Shown: positions 54,790-63,962 of the stretch, one piece after another
Layout: every line of letters begins with the position of its first letter
Numbering within the stretch: position 1 is the first letter of the stretch
From: Steroidobacter gossypii
Lineage (GTDB): Bacteria > Pseudomonadota > Gammaproteobacteria > Steroidobacterales > Steroidobacteraceae
Direction: 5' to 3'
NCBI RefSeq assembly: GCF_016801985.1
Contig: NZ_JAEVLS010000001.1
Coordinates: 1,647,620 to 1,711,619 of the forward strand
Length of the DNA: 64,000 nt
Notes under the pieces: generated by a model
Databases searched by the model: none
The model's input: only the letters and a program-made list of their open reading frames with translations
What the model was told of the DNA's origin: nothing
Translations under genes and position numbers: made by a program

Positions 54790-56151
54790 ATGATCGTCGA
54801 TTGGCTGCCGACTCCTTCGCAGCATTTTCTGGTCAGCGCAGTGGCGCTCCTTGTTTACATTCTCACCAGTCGCGCCAGCGAGCAGCGGCGCGCGCCGACG
54901 TCGGCGATCGCCTGGGTGCTCGGCCTCTCGCTGCTGCCGTATCTCGTGTTGCCGCTGTACCTGTTATTCGGCCAGCGCAAGCTCAAGCCCGTGGCCATTC
55001 CGTATGCCGGCGTGGTCGTGGAGGGGCCGCACTGGGCGGCAGAGCTCATCGAAAGCTTTGGCCTGGCGCCGCCCTCGATTTGCAAGATTCGCATGCATGC
55101 CGATGGCGTCGAGGCGCGCGCTGCGCTGTTCAAAATCATCGACGAGGCGACTCGTACGCTGGACGTCAGCACCTTCATCATCGGCAACGATGCGTTCGGA
55201 AGTGACATTGTCGCGAGGCTCGCGCGTCGCGCCCGAGAAGGCGTGGAGGTGCGGCTCATGCTGGATGGCTTCTTCGCCATCCTCGCACCACGCCGCTACA
55301 AACGAGAGCTGACAGCCGCTGGCGCCAAGGTGGCGGTGTTTCGTCCGTTCTTCAGCTTCCGCCGCCTCGGTCCACGCAACCTGCGTAATCATCGCAAGCT
55401 CGTGGTCGCCGACGATCGTTATCTTTGGTGCGGCGGTCGCAATCTGGCCGCCGAATATTTCCTCGGCGACGCGCGGGGCAGGATCTGGCCCGACCTTTCT
55501 TTCGATCTCGAAGGGCCCGTCGCTGTTGCCGCCGGACGTCAGTTCGACCTCGATTGGAGCACCACGCATCCGCGCCTTCCGCTGCGCGAGCGCCAAGCAG
55601 TGACCGTCGAAGGCGGCGAGCTCGCGCAGTTTCTGCCGAGCGGGCCGGATCAGGTGGAAGACACCGCGCAATCGCTGTTGATCGACGGCTGTTATCGCGC
55701 GCGCCGTCGGCTTTTAATCGTCACGCCGTACTTCGTGCCGGATGACAGTCTGCGTGCGGCGATGCGGCTCGCGGCTCGTCGCGGCGTCAAGGTGACCATC
55801 GCCATTCCCCAGCGCTCCAATCATCTGCTGGCCGATTTCGTGCGTTCCAGGCCGATGCGCGATCTGGCCGCGGCCGGCGTCGAGTTCCGGCTGTTGCCGC
55901 AGATGGTGCACGCCAAGGCGGTAGTGATCGATGAAACGCTGGCGATGTGCGGCTCCATCAATCTGGACTTGCGTAGTCTGCTGCTCAACCACGAAGCCGC
56001 GGTGGTGTTCTATGGCCGGCCTTCCATCGACTGGCTGGCGCAATGGATCGCCGCGACGGCGGAGCAGGGGTACGCCTATCGTGCCGAACCGCCCAGCCTG
56101 CTGCGCGACATCGCCGAAGGCGTGCTGCTCACTGTTGCCTTCCAGTTGTAG
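54790..56151 (+). CDS. cls: cardiolipin synthase (PLD superfamily)
   Basis: The protein has 453 residues from ATG 54790. Two N-terminal membrane helices (about 12-30 and 42-60) precede two phospholipase D domains. The HKD motifs are RNHRKLVVADDRYLWCGGRN and MVHAKAVVIDETLAMCGSIN, each HxKxxxxD followed by G(G/S)xN. It condenses two phosphatidylglycerol molecules, or PG with PE, to cardiolipin at the inner membrane. It is downstream of the cytochrome gene by 74 bases and convergent with the response regulator gene, overlapping it by 23 bases. Confidence 0.92.
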   Translation: MIVDWLPTPSQHFLVSAVALLVYILTSRASEQRRAPTSAIAWVLGLSLLPYLVLPLYLLFGQRKLKPVAIPYAGVVVEGPHWAAELIESFGLAPPSICKIRMHADGVEARAALFKIIDEATRTLDVSTFIIGNDAFGSDIVARLARRAREGVEVRLMLDGFFAILAPRRYKRELTAAGAKVAVFRPFFSFRRLGPRNLRNHRKLVVADDRYLWCGGRNLAAEYFLGDARGRIWPDLSFDLEGPVAVAAGRQFDLDWSTTHPRLPLRERQAVTVEGGELAQFLPSGPDQVEDTAQSLLIDGCYRARRRLLIVTPYFVPDDSLRAAMRLAARRGVKVTIAIPQRSNHLLADFVRSRPMRDLAAAGVEFRLLPQMVHAKAVVIDETLAMCGSINLDLRSLLLNHEAAVVFYGRPSIDWLAQWIAATAEQGYAYRAEPPSLLRDIAEGVLLTVAFQL

Positions 56152-56824
56152 AGCCCGAAGAGTCGTCGAACGACAGCTTCAGCCCCACCGTCTCGGCCGC
56201 GCGCACCACGTCCACCAGGCGCGTCAGTTGCAGCTTCTTCATCATCTTGGCGCGCTCCGACTTGATGGTGCGCTCGCAGGCCCCGACTTCCACCGCCACT
56301 TGTTTGTTGAGCTTGCCTTCGGCCACGCCGGCGAACACCACCCGCTCGCGCTCGGTCAATGTTTTATAGCGTTCCAGCAATTCGCGGGCTTCACGGCGCG
56401 CGATGAAGCGTTGCACAGCGACTTGGCGGGCGTGCGCGATGGTCGCGAGTAGTTTTTCCGAGGGCACCGGCTTGACCAGGATGTCCAGCGCGCCGGACTT
56501 CATGACTCGCACGCTGATGGGAATGTCGGCGAACGCGCTGACGAAAATCACCGGCAGCACTTCATCGTTCACGCGCCGCTCGAACAGCTCCAGCCCGTCG
56601 CCGTCCGGCATGCAGATGTCCAGCAGCACGCAGCCCGGCCCACCGTCCAGGTGCGCCTGCTCGAACTCGGCCAGCGTGCCATAGCCATGCGCTTGCAAGT
56701 TGTTTGCTTTGAACAGCCGCAGCAGACTGAGTCGAAAACTGTCGTCGTCGTCGACGATATGAACCGCGAAGCCGTGCGCCGCGTCGAGCCGCGGCTCGAG
56801 CTCGAAACCTCCCCCTGTATCCAT
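56129..56824 (-). CDS. FixJ/NarL-type response regulator
   Basis: The protein has 231 residues from ATG 56824. The receiver domain (about 20-135) has HIVDDDDSFRLSLL with the acid pocket, the phospho-Asp in CVLLDICMPDGDG and the Lys in DILVKPV. The LuxR-type HTH lies in the last 75 residues (TLTERERVVFAGVAEGKLNK, VGACERTIKSERAKMMKKL). It follows the histidine kinase gene after 33 bases, so they form a two-component system. Its overlap with the end of cls is antisense. Confidence 0.93.
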   Translation of the reverse strand: MDTGGGFELEPRLDAAHGFAVHIVDDDDSFRLSLLRLFKANNLQAHGYGTLAEFEQAHLDGGPGCVLLDICMPDGDGLELFERRVNDEVLPVIFVSAFADIPISVRVMKSGALDILVKPVPSEKLLATIAHARQVAVQRFIARREARELLERYKTLTERERVVFAGVAEGKLNKQVAVEVGACERTIKSERAKMMKKLQLTRLVDVVRAAETVGLKLSFDDSSGSTTGRQQ

Positions 56825-56857
56825 GTGTCCCGTTCCCCTTCCTGTTTTGCCCCTCGT

Positions 56858-57700
56858 TCACGCCGTCTGCAGCGGAATCGTGAACTTGAAGACGGCGCCC
56901 CCGGCCGGGGTTCCCTCCTGCCAGATCCTGCCGCCATGAGCCTGCACGATGGTGCGTGCAATGGCCAACCCCAGCCCCATCCCTTCTTGTTTCGTACTGA
57001 AGAATGAATCAAAAATCCGTGGTCGATACGCCGCCGCGATGCCCGGTCCAGTGTCGGTGACCGTGATGGCCGCCGAGTATTTGTCATAACGGCTGGTCGC
57101 GACGTCCAGAATACGCTCGCTCGCCCCTGGAGCGGTATTGGAAGACATCGCATCCATGGCATTGATCATCAGATTGAGGAGCACCTGCTCGATGTGAATG
57201 GAGTCGCCATGGATGGGCGGGAGGGCCGGATCGAGCGCGCTGCGCACCGTCACCCGTCGTTTGCGCGCTACGGGCTGAATCAGGCTGATCGCGGTGGCCG
57301 CCACTTCGTTCAGATCGATCATGGTGGTGTGCAGCTCGCGTCGCTTCAGCAAGGAGTGCAAATGACGCACGATATCGTTGGCCCGCAGATCGTCGCGCCG
57401 GATGTCGGCGAGGATGCGGCGGACTTCTTCGAGCGGCGGGTGCGGCTGGTTCAGCAGGCTCTCGGCCGCGTCGGCGTTGGTCAGGATGGCGCTCAGCGGC
57501 TGGCTGATCTCATGCGCGATGGAGCCGGCGATTTCGCCGACCAGGGCGAGTCTGCCGGCGTGCGTGTCGGCGCTTCGCAGGCGCTGGGCCTCGCGCCGCG
57601 CCGAGCGCCGGCGACGGGCGCGCAGCGCCCAAAAGGCCAGCGCGGCGCCTTGCGCGATCACTAACAACACCAGCAATGACATCAGGATCGGCTGTCGCAC
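56858..57700 (-). CDS. sensor histidine kinase
   Basis: The protein has 280 residues from GTG 57700. The N-terminal helix (about 5-27) is followed directly by an Arg-rich linker and a HisKA domain with the phosphorylated His in GEIAGSIAHEISQPLSAILT. The ATPase domain has LLNLMINAMDAMSSN (N box), DTGPGIA (G1) and GLGLAIARTIVQAHGGRIW (G2). No periplasmic sensor domain is present, so it may sense through the membrane helix or by partner proteins. It is divergent from the AraC gene with a 190-bp gap. Confidence 0.92.
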   Translation of the reverse strand: MRQPILMSLLVLLVIAQGAALAFWALRARRRRSARREAQRLRSADTHAGRLALVGEIAGSIAHEISQPLSAILTNADAAESLLNQPHPPLEEVRRILADIRRDDLRANDIVRHLHSLLKRRELHTTMIDLNEVAATAISLIQPVARKRRVTVRSALDPALPPIHGDSIHIEQVLLNLMINAMDAMSSNTAPGASERILDVATSRYDKYSAAITVTDTGPGIAAAYRPRIFDSFFSTKQEGMGLGLAIARTIVQAHGGRIWQEGTPAGGAVFKFTIPLQTA

Positions 57701-57890
57701 GGGAAAGACGCCGCAAACGATCGATGGCGGTGTATCCGGAAATCCGCGACTTTGCCCATTCCGCGTATGTACGGCTGTGAGGATTCGGCAACAATTGCCG
57801 GCCGATAAGAAGTTAACGGCAGATTACGGCAACATAGATATTTCGACGGAGCGTTGAGCGGACTTCAGTCAGGCAAGGGAGGAGAAGCCG

Positions 57891-58988
57891 ATGGCAAGAC
57901 TGGTATTTCGGGACTTCGATGAGTTTGCCGAAGCAATCACGGGGGTAGAGGGGCGATTCATTCCGACGGCGCGTTCGACCGCGGAATGGTGGTCCGAAGC
58001 GGTGCGGCCGGGCTCCGTTTCACTACAACAGATTCAGATTGGCAGTGCGACCACGTTTGCCGGCGACGGCGAGCCCGGTCGCTATACGCTGGGCCTGCCG
58101 ATGACCGACGCCACCCAGATCCGGATCGACGGACACTTCCTCGAAGAGGACGCGTTCATCGTGCTGCAGGAAGACCAGCCATTCACCTTCACTGGCCATG
58201 ACGTGGTGCGTTGGGCCGGCGTCAGCGTGCCCACCGACACCCAGTTGATTCCTCTCGATCTGTTTGCGAACACGCGCTCGGGCACCGGGCCGCGCACGCG
58301 CTCGGCGCTGCCTTATCTGAATCGGCTGCGTTGGGTCACCGAGCGGGCCATCTCGAGCGACATCGATTTCAGCGAGCCGGCGGCGATCGCGGCGGCTGAA
58401 GAAGAGGTCGCGCTGTGCCTCACTCACGTGCTCGAGCGCAGCATGAAGGTGCAGGACCGGCACGTCGGCCGGCCGCAGTTTTCACGCAGCCGGGTGATCG
58501 CGCGCACTTTGCAGTTGATCGAAGCGAACGAGGGTCAGCCGCTGTTCGTGGACGATCTGTGCCGGGCGACGCAAGTCAGCGAGCGCACGCTAAGAAACAT
58601 CTTCCACGAGTTCTTCGGCGTGGGTCCGATGCGGCTGCTCAAGGTTCGTCAGTTGCGTGAGATTCGCGCCGCGCTGTTGCGGGCCGATCCTCAGCGCGAC
58701 ACCGTGACGCGCATTGCCGCTCGGTACGGCATCTGGGATTTCAGTTTGTTCGCGCGCAACTATAAAGCGCTGTTCGGCGAATCGCCGTCGAAGACGTTGC
58801 GCACGCCGCAGAACGAGTCGAAGGCGCGCTCCTCGCTGTCCTGGCTGCACTATGCCTCGCGCATTTTTATCGATGACATGCGGGCCCCCACGCCCGACCC
58901 GCATGTCCTCGACGTGAATGGCGAGGACGAGCAGCCGCCGGTGATCATCCAGTCGGCCGAGCCGCCCTCGATGCGGGCCAAGAACTGA
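57891..58988 (+). CDS. AraC-family transcriptional regulator
   Basis: The 365-residue protein has an N-terminal cupin-like sensor domain (about 1-190) with PGRYTLGLPMTDATQIRIDG. The C-terminal double HTH (about 205-310) contains LFVDDLCRATQVSERTLRNI, FFGVGPMRLLKVRQLREIRA and IAARYGIWDFSLFARNYKAL followed by FGESPSKTLR. The end is disordered. It resembles AraC proteins described as ethanolamine-operon or EutR-like regulators, but no eut genes are here. Divergent from the histidine kinase and convergent with the outer-membrane gene. Confidence 0.92.
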   Translation: MARLVFRDFDEFAEAITGVEGRFIPTARSTAEWWSEAVRPGSVSLQQIQIGSATTFAGDGEPGRYTLGLPMTDATQIRIDGHFLEEDAFIVLQEDQPFTFTGHDVVRWAGVSVPTDTQLIPLDLFANTRSGTGPRTRSALPYLNRLRWVTERAISSDIDFSEPAAIAAAEEEVALCLTHVLERSMKVQDRHVGRPQFSRSRVIARTLQLIEANEGQPLFVDDLCRATQVSERTLRNIFHEFFGVGPMRLLKVRQLREIRAALLRADPQRDTVTRIAARYGIWDFSLFARNYKALFGESPSKTLRTPQNESKARSSLSWLHYASRIFIDDMRAPTPDPHVLDVNGEDEQPPVIIQSAEPPSMRAKN

Positions 58989-59005
58989 AGGATCGCAGCA
59001 CCGGT

Positions 59006-59881
59006 TTAGAGGCTGGCCCGCAGGAACAGCAGCGGGCCAGCCATCTGCAGATCGACGAATCCCGGCGTGTCGACGTCGCGCGAGTCCACTTCCACGGCGA
59101 AATGGCGATAGCCCAGGCCCCACACCAGGTGCGGATTCATGCGCCAGGTGAGCGCGGCGCGCGCATCGAGCACCGAGCCGTCGACCTCGTCGAACTCGAC
59201 GGACAGATATTGAACGCGCGCCTCCACCGACCAGCTGTCGTCGAAATCGAAGCGACCCTCGATGCCGGCTAGCGGCAGCGGCGTGACCCCGGTCTCCGCC
59301 TCGCGCACCACGCGACTGCGTACCACCGCGTTCGCTTCCACTTCGACCACTTGGATGCCGAAGGTGAGCGCCAGATCGAACTCTCTCAGCTTCACGATGC
59401 TGTAACCGTAAGTGAGCCCGACCAGTGTCAGGTTGAGTGTGCTGTCCACAACCTCGCCCGGCTGATAGGTCTGCTCGTCGAACACGATGGTGCGGCCAAT
59501 GGCCTGCTCCTGGTTGCGACGCAAGCCGAAGCCGCTGAGCCGGAGCAGGTGACGCTCGCCCGGCAGCAAAGTGATCTCGCCGAGCGGCAGGATCTTCATG
59601 TCGTCGAGCCCCAAGTCGTCCTCGGCGCTCACCATGGTGCCGGGCGTTGCGATCGTTCGATCGATGCGCAGATCGGTGTCGATGGCGGCGCCGAGCGTCA
59701 TTACTTCGACGCGAAAGCGATCTTCGACCACGTGAGGCTTGGGCTGCGGCGCCCAGTCAGGCAGCTTGTCGTTGGTGGGCTTGTTGTCGGCGGCCTGCGC
59801 GACGTTCAACGCGAGGCCCAGCAGCACGCTCGCGAGCAGATGCTGACTCAGCCTCGATCCGACATTGCGTTCAGGAATCAC
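59006..59881 (-). CDS. predicted outer-membrane beta-barrel protein
   Basis: The protein has 291 residues from GTG 59881, with a signal peptide (QHLLASVLLGLALNVAQAAD, end near residue 31). The mature part is made of alternating beta segments such as RFRVEVMTLGAAIDTDLRID, LVGLTYGYSIVKLREFDLAL, SWSVEARVQYLSVEFDEVDG and HLVWGLGYRHFAVEVD. It ends LLFLRASL. The pattern fits a 10-12 stranded barrel. No family name is recognised, and neighbours do not suggest a substrate. Confidence 0.75.
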   Translation of the reverse strand: MIPERNVGSRLSQHLLASVLLGLALNVAQAADNKPTNDKLPDWAPQPKPHVVEDRFRVEVMTLGAAIDTDLRIDRTIATPGTMVSAEDDLGLDDMKILPLGEITLLPGERHLLRLSGFGLRRNQEQAIGRTIVFDEQTYQPGEVVDSTLNLTLVGLTYGYSIVKLREFDLALTFGIQVVEVEANAVVRSRVVREAETGVTPLPLAGIEGRFDFDDSWSVEARVQYLSVEFDEVDGSVLDARAALTWRMNPHLVWGLGYRHFAVEVDSRDVDTPGFVDLQMAGPLLFLRASL

Positions 59882-59960
59882 GTGGGCACTCCGGTTGCAG
59901 GCGTCGTCGTCGCTGAGGCCTCGGGCCCCGGCGACTCGTCAAACCATTATGCCCGTGTGC

Positions 59961-61097
59961 TCACGCGGTCGCGACCCAGTGATCGTCCCAGCGAATCGGT
60001 TGCGAGCTGGCGATGTTCAGAAACTGTGAACGCAGTCTGCTTTCATCCAGATCGTACGCCGTGCCGTCGCGTTGTGACGCGACGATGGAACCGTCGGCGA
60101 CTCGCGACAAACCATATGTTTCCGACGCGGCGATGAAGCCGAGATAACGTTCCTCGCGCAGCGACCAACAGGCGACACCGCCGCCGTACGGGCACGCCGC
60201 TGCAATCAGGTCGTGCGCTTCGCTGATGGCGACACTCGCGACGTAACCTTGAAAACGCGGTGTTTCTTCGGGCGGCGCGGTCAACAGGCGAAACTGCGCT
60301 TGCTTGCCCGCCGCCGCTGGACGATACAGCGCGACGATGCCCGGCGCCTGTTCTTTGTTTCCTTCATATTGCAATCCCACCGCAGTAATGCCGCTGGCAG
60401 TCATCGAGACATGGCGAATGCTCAGCAGATGATCCGGCAGACGCCATTGCTCCTGGCATTCGCCGCTGGCTGCATCGAGCACACACAGCGACGGATCCAT
60501 GGTGGGAATGTTCAGCTTGCGACGAAAGGTGCGCGGATGCGTCATGATGCCGCCGTTGGCGACCAGCAACGACCGATGGTCGGGCATCCAGGCGACTTCA
60601 TGCGGATCGATGCCCTGGGTGTCGAGTTCGCCGACGACCTCGAAGTTGCGCGCATCGCGGACAACTACAACGCCGCGCACGCGCTCGTAGTCGTGTTCAG
60701 GCGTGAAGATCAGATCGCCATTGGCTGAATAACTGCCGTGACCGGCGAGATGACGACCGGGCTGCGTCGTGAATACGACGCGCGCTTGCATGGACGTGCG
60801 ATCCAGCTCGAACGCCTGCGTTCCCGGGCGGCGCGCGAAAAACAAAACGCGATTCGGATCGGTGGGATGAACAGCGCAACCGTGAGCGCGCATGGGCACA
60901 CGCGCGCCGAAAACCTTCTCATCCTGCAACGACAGGCCACCGACATATTGATCGCCGCGGGCATCTTCGAAGGCGGAGAGCAGTGTACCGGTGCGAGCTT
61001 TTCCTTCCGATGAGAACAACAATCCGCCAGCGGCAACGGCGCTCAACGAAGCGGACGCCAGCAGGAACTGGCGGCGAGAGAGTTTGGAGACAGGCAT
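59961..61097 (-). CDS. DUF1513 domain protein with Tat-type signal
   Basis: From ATG 61097 (MPVSKLSRRQFLLASASLSA) the protein has 378 residues; the frame continues 5 codons upstream. The twin-arginine motif SRRQFL suggests Tat export. The body is a propeller-like repetition: GCAVHPTDPNRVLFFARRPG, GHGSYSANGDLIFTPEHDYE, GIDPHEVAWMPDHRSLLVAN. DUF1513 proteins are characteristically found with imelysin and diheme oxidase genes in iron-regulated operons. It is 11 bases downstream of the diheme oxidase gene. Confidence 0.88.
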   Translation of the reverse strand: MPVSKLSRRQFLLASASLSAVAAGGLLFSSEGKARTGTLLSAFEDARGDQYVGGLSLQDEKVFGARVPMRAHGCAVHPTDPNRVLFFARRPGTQAFELDRTSMQARVVFTTQPGRHLAGHGSYSANGDLIFTPEHDYERVRGVVVVRDARNFEVVGELDTQGIDPHEVAWMPDHRSLLVANGGIMTHPRTFRRKLNIPTMDPSLCVLDAASGECQEQWRLPDHLLSIRHVSMTASGITAVGLQYEGNKEQAPGIVALYRPAAAGKQAQFRLLTAPPEETPRFQGYVASVAISEAHDLIAAACPYGGGVACWSLREERYLGFIAASETYGLSRVADGSIVASQRDGTAYDLDESRLRSQFLNIASSQPIRWDDHWVATA

Positions 61098-61108
61098 ACT
61101 CGAGCCTC

Positions 61109-62491
61109 TCATAGAGAGTCGATGAACTTCAGCAAAGCTTCGCGATCCTGCCGGGACAGATTGCGGAATGCCTCCTTGGCGCGTTCGCCTTCACCGCCGT
61201 GCCACAGAATCGCTTCGCTCACATCACGTGCGCGACCGTCGTGGAGCAGGCGCGTGTGGCCGTTGACCGTCTTCTGCAGCCCCAAGCCCCACAATGGCGA
61301 GGTGCGCCATTCGCTGCCGCTCGCGGCGAAGTCGGCGCGACCGTCGGCGAGGCCTTCGCCCATGTCGTGCAACAGCATGTCGGTGAACGGATGGATGGTT
61401 TGTCCGCTCAGCCAGGGTTGTCCCTCGACGTTGCCCGTCTTGAACGAGGCGCGGTGGCAAGACTCGCAGCCGCTGTCGAGAAACAACTTCGCGCCGCGCT
61501 TTACTTCCGGCGCGTCCAGGTTGCGACGCACGGGCACGGCCAGCATGCGTTGGTAGCTGACCATGTGATCGAAAATCTCGTCGCTGATCTCCGGTTGGCC
61601 GCCCGTCGGTGCGTTCACGCATTCGGTTTGCACCGGCATGCAGATCTCCTGCGGACGGAACGAGGAGGTCATGCCCATTTCGCTGGAGAAGGCAGCCGCG
61701 GTTTGATGCGCGATGTCGGGCTGATTGAGTTTCCAGCCGAACCGGCCCAGCACCGCGCGGCCGACCAGCGGATCCCAAACGTAATTCGGGCGACCCGAGA
61801 TGCCGTCCTTGTCGGCGTCTTCAGGATCGTTGCGCTCCAGGATCTGCTGCTCTGGAATGGCTTCCAGCAACCCCGAGCCGAACACGGCGGGAGCCACTCG
61901 CGGCGACAATTTCGTATCGGCCGCGAGCTCTCCGTAGGCCAGCTCTTCAAGCAAATATTCCGGTGCGAGCAACGTGTATGGCGTGCCGTCCGCATAGGTG
62001 CCCGCGATTTGGCGATGACGAATACGGAGCTTGCCTTCCGGGGGCACGCCGCCGATGGCGAACGGATTGAAGTTCACGCCGTAGTTGGGATCGGCCTGCG
62101 GCTCGTTGTTGTCGCCCGGGGTCGAGGTCGCGAACTGAATCACCAGCGATACTGGCTGTTCATCCTCTTTGAGTGGCGGTACACCGCGGCCGTCATTGTT
62201 GTGACAACCATCGCAGCTGCGTGCGTTGAACAGCGGACCAAGGCCATCCCGCGCGCTGGCGCTCGCAGGAGCAACCACCCACGGACTGTTGAAGAAGGCG
62301 TTGCCGATGAAAAACTCACCGCGCTGCGCGACGCTGAGGTTGGTCGCCGGGCGCGAGAACGCATGCCGCGACGACTCGCTCACCGTCATGGCTCCGCCCG
62401 AGTTCGGTTGTAACAAATCGTCCGTCGATATGCCTTTCGAACAGGCGCCGAGCAGCAGCATCGTGCCCCACAGGGCCGCGCGGGTCACCAC
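61109..62491 (-). CDS. di-heme oxidoreductase (DUF1111/thiol oxidoreductase family), lipoprotein
   Basis: The protein has 460 residues from GTG 62491. A lipobox LLLGAC near residue 16 indicates a lipidated N-terminus. Two c-type heme sites are visible, CDGCHNNDGRGVPP near residue 95 and CESCHRASFKTG near 345, and the family phrase FNARSCDGCHN is intact. It is a periplasmic diheme protein of the MauG-like/DUF1111 family, probably involved in iron or copper handling with the imelysin. Its GTG abuts the preceding stop codon, so translation is coupled. Confidence 0.9.
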   Translation of the reverse strand: MVTRAALWGTMLLLGACSKGISTDDLLQPNSGGAMTVSESSRHAFSRPATNLSVAQRGEFFIGNAFFNSPWVVAPASASARDGLGPLFNARSCDGCHNNDGRGVPPLKEDEQPVSLVIQFATSTPGDNNEPQADPNYGVNFNPFAIGGVPPEGKLRIRHRQIAGTYADGTPYTLLAPEYLLEELAYGELAADTKLSPRVAPAVFGSGLLEAIPEQQILERNDPEDADKDGISGRPNYVWDPLVGRAVLGRFGWKLNQPDIAHQTAAAFSSEMGMTSSFRPQEICMPVQTECVNAPTGGQPEISDEIFDHMVSYQRMLAVPVRRNLDAPEVKRGAKLFLDSGCESCHRASFKTGNVEGQPWLSGQTIHPFTDMLLHDMGEGLADGRADFAASGSEWRTSPLWGLGLQKTVNGHTRLLHDGRARDVSEAILWHGGEGERAKEAFRNLSRQDREALLKFIDSL

Positions 62492-63703
62492 CTAATCACC
62501 CAATCCTTCGAGATCGGAAAGGAAGATCTGAATGGCTTGTGCGCCACGCGAGAACGACAACGCCTGAGCGCGCAACGAATCGATCGCGGCTTGCATCCGT
62601 GCGCGACCTTCGGCGTTCTCGGCGAGAATCTCGCGATCGAACGGATTCTTGATTTCGGACAGCGCTTGACGTGTGCGCGCCAGACGAGCTTCGATTTCCT
62701 CAGCGGCGCGCGCGTCCTTGCCCTTCACCAGGTCTGCGAGACTGGGTCCCTTGACGGTCGAGCCATCGAGACGCTTGTAGGTGCCGAAATAAACACTTTC
62801 GATGCCGACCGCATTGGCGCGCAGTTCCTCCGCCGTCAGGTCGCTGAAGCAGGACTGTTCCTCTTCCTGGTCGGAGGACAGCAGCGGCACGTTCATGCGC
62901 TCGCCGGCCATCTCGACCTCCGACAGCGCGGCGATGCCCGTGAACATGCGCTTCATGCTGGTGTAAACGTCGCCGGTGAGGAATTCAGTTCGATAGTTCC
63001 GCTCCTTGGACTCGCGCCACTGCGCGGCCACCGATTCCAGATCGCTCAAGATCAGCGTGGACGCGGCTTTCAGATACTCGCCGCGGCGAGCATTCACATC
63101 CGTGGCCGGATCGCCTTGCGGAATGAAGTCCGTGTAGGGACGCTGGCCCGCCGACTCCGGCGGATCGTTCCAGTCCTGGCCCCACAACAGAAACTCGATG
63201 GCGTGATAGCCGCTGGCGATGTTCTTTTCGCCGCCGGCTTCGTTCTGGTCGGCGATCAGCTCGGGCGTGATTTCCGGAAACTGCTCGGGGTTGCCGATGA
63301 TGTTGAGCCCGGGCGTCGCGTTGTACTTGTCCACGACCACGGCGTCGATGTGGTTCTCGTCCAGCGGCCAACCGTTGAGTTGCCCTTCCGGACCGTTCTC
63401 GCCATCGATGGGGCCGCCGTAGAAGCGGAACGCTTCCGTGTAAGCGTACGGAATGCGCGCGGCACGCCAGCGCTCGCGGGCGGCATTCAATGTTTCCTCG
63501 CTCGGATTCGCAAGCAATGCATCGATGGCAGCGTCGAGCTCGCGCGCCGTCGCGATCGTGTCTTCGTAGGTCGCCAGCACGATATTGGCGTAGTTCTCGA
63601 GCACCGGAATGCGCTCGTCCTTGGGTTCGGTGCGCGTGCAGCCGGTCACCAGAGACAAGCACAGGGCAGCCGCGGCAGCGGACTTGAAAGCGGATGCGAG
63701 CAT
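62492..63703 (-). CDS. imelysin family (M75) lipoprotein
   Basis: The protein has 403 residues from ATG 63703, with a lipobox LVTGC near residue 22. The imelysin signature is YHAIEFLLWGQDW, with the GxHxxE-type metal motif. A helical architecture surrounds it: NYANIVLATYEDTIATAREL, AARERWRAARIPYAYTEAFR. Imelysins are Fur-regulated outer-membrane or periplasmic iron-binding proteins related to EfeO/Algp7. It is the first gene of the operon, with a Fur-like site about 65 bases upstream. Many relatives have a second imelysin gene in the operon; only one is present here. Confidence 0.93.
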   Translation of the reverse strand: MLASAFKSAAAAALCLSLVTGCTRTEPKDERIPVLENYANIVLATYEDTIATARELDAAIDALLANPSEETLNAARERWRAARIPYAYTEAFRFYGGPIDGENGPEGQLNGWPLDENHIDAVVVDKYNATPGLNIIGNPEQFPEITPELIADQNEAGGEKNIASGYHAIEFLLWGQDWNDPPESAGQRPYTDFIPQGDPATDVNARRGEYLKAASTLILSDLESVAAQWRESKERNYRTEFLTGDVYTSMKRMFTGIAALSEVEMAGERMNVPLLSSDQEEEQSCFSDLTAEELRANAVGIESVYFGTYKRLDGSTVKGPSLADLVKGKDARAAEEIEARLARTRQALSEIKNPFDREILAENAEGRARMQAAIDSLRAQALSFSRGAQAIQIFLSDLEGLGD

Positions 63704-63733
63704 GAGGGTCGCTTTTGTAAGAGGTAGGTGCGG

Positions 63734-63748
63734 CCCGCCACGGGCGGG
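63734..63748. promoter_or_regulatory. short perfect hairpin in the imelysin leader
   Basis: CCCGCC-ACG-GGCGGG forms a 6-bp stem with a 3-base loop 31 bases upstream of the imelysin start. It may affect translation initiation or message stability, since no purine-rich ribosome site precedes the ATG. It is too small to be called a riboswitch. Confidence 0.3.
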
Positions 63749-63766
63749 GACACTGCGATTTTATTC

Positions 63767-63798
63767 GCAAACAAGAATGACTCGCAATTAAGAATGCG
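63767..63798 (-). promoter_or_regulatory. Fur-box-like site upstream of the imelysin operon
   Basis: The stretch starting GCAAACAAGAATGACTCGCA contains two AAGAATG elements 17 bases apart and resembles gammaproteobacterial Fur boxes of the type GCAAATGAGAATGATTCGCA. The location about 65 bases before the imelysin start fits repression by iron-loaded Fur. The match is imperfect, so I call it likely rather than certain. Confidence 0.5.
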
Positions 63799-63962
63799 TC
63801 ATGCCGCTGCCGCCGTCCGTTTTTAGAGGGTTTTTCCGGGCCGGCGGGGCCCTTCAGTGCGAAACACGTTTCCGCTAATGGGATGGTCCGCCCCGCTTCT
63901 CAACTTGGCGGATAAGGCCAATGATTGGGATTCCTACGTCTCAATCGGAAGCGGAGCAGACC
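63799..63962. mobile_element. presumed left end of an IS110-family element
   Basis: The sequence between the Fur-like site and the transposase start is G/C-rich, lacks genes and contains GGGCCGGCGGGGCCC. IS110 elements carry 100-200 bases of noncoding left end before the transposase and have no classical long inverted repeats. The exact boundary cannot be set without the right end, which is outside the window. Confidence 0.4.
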
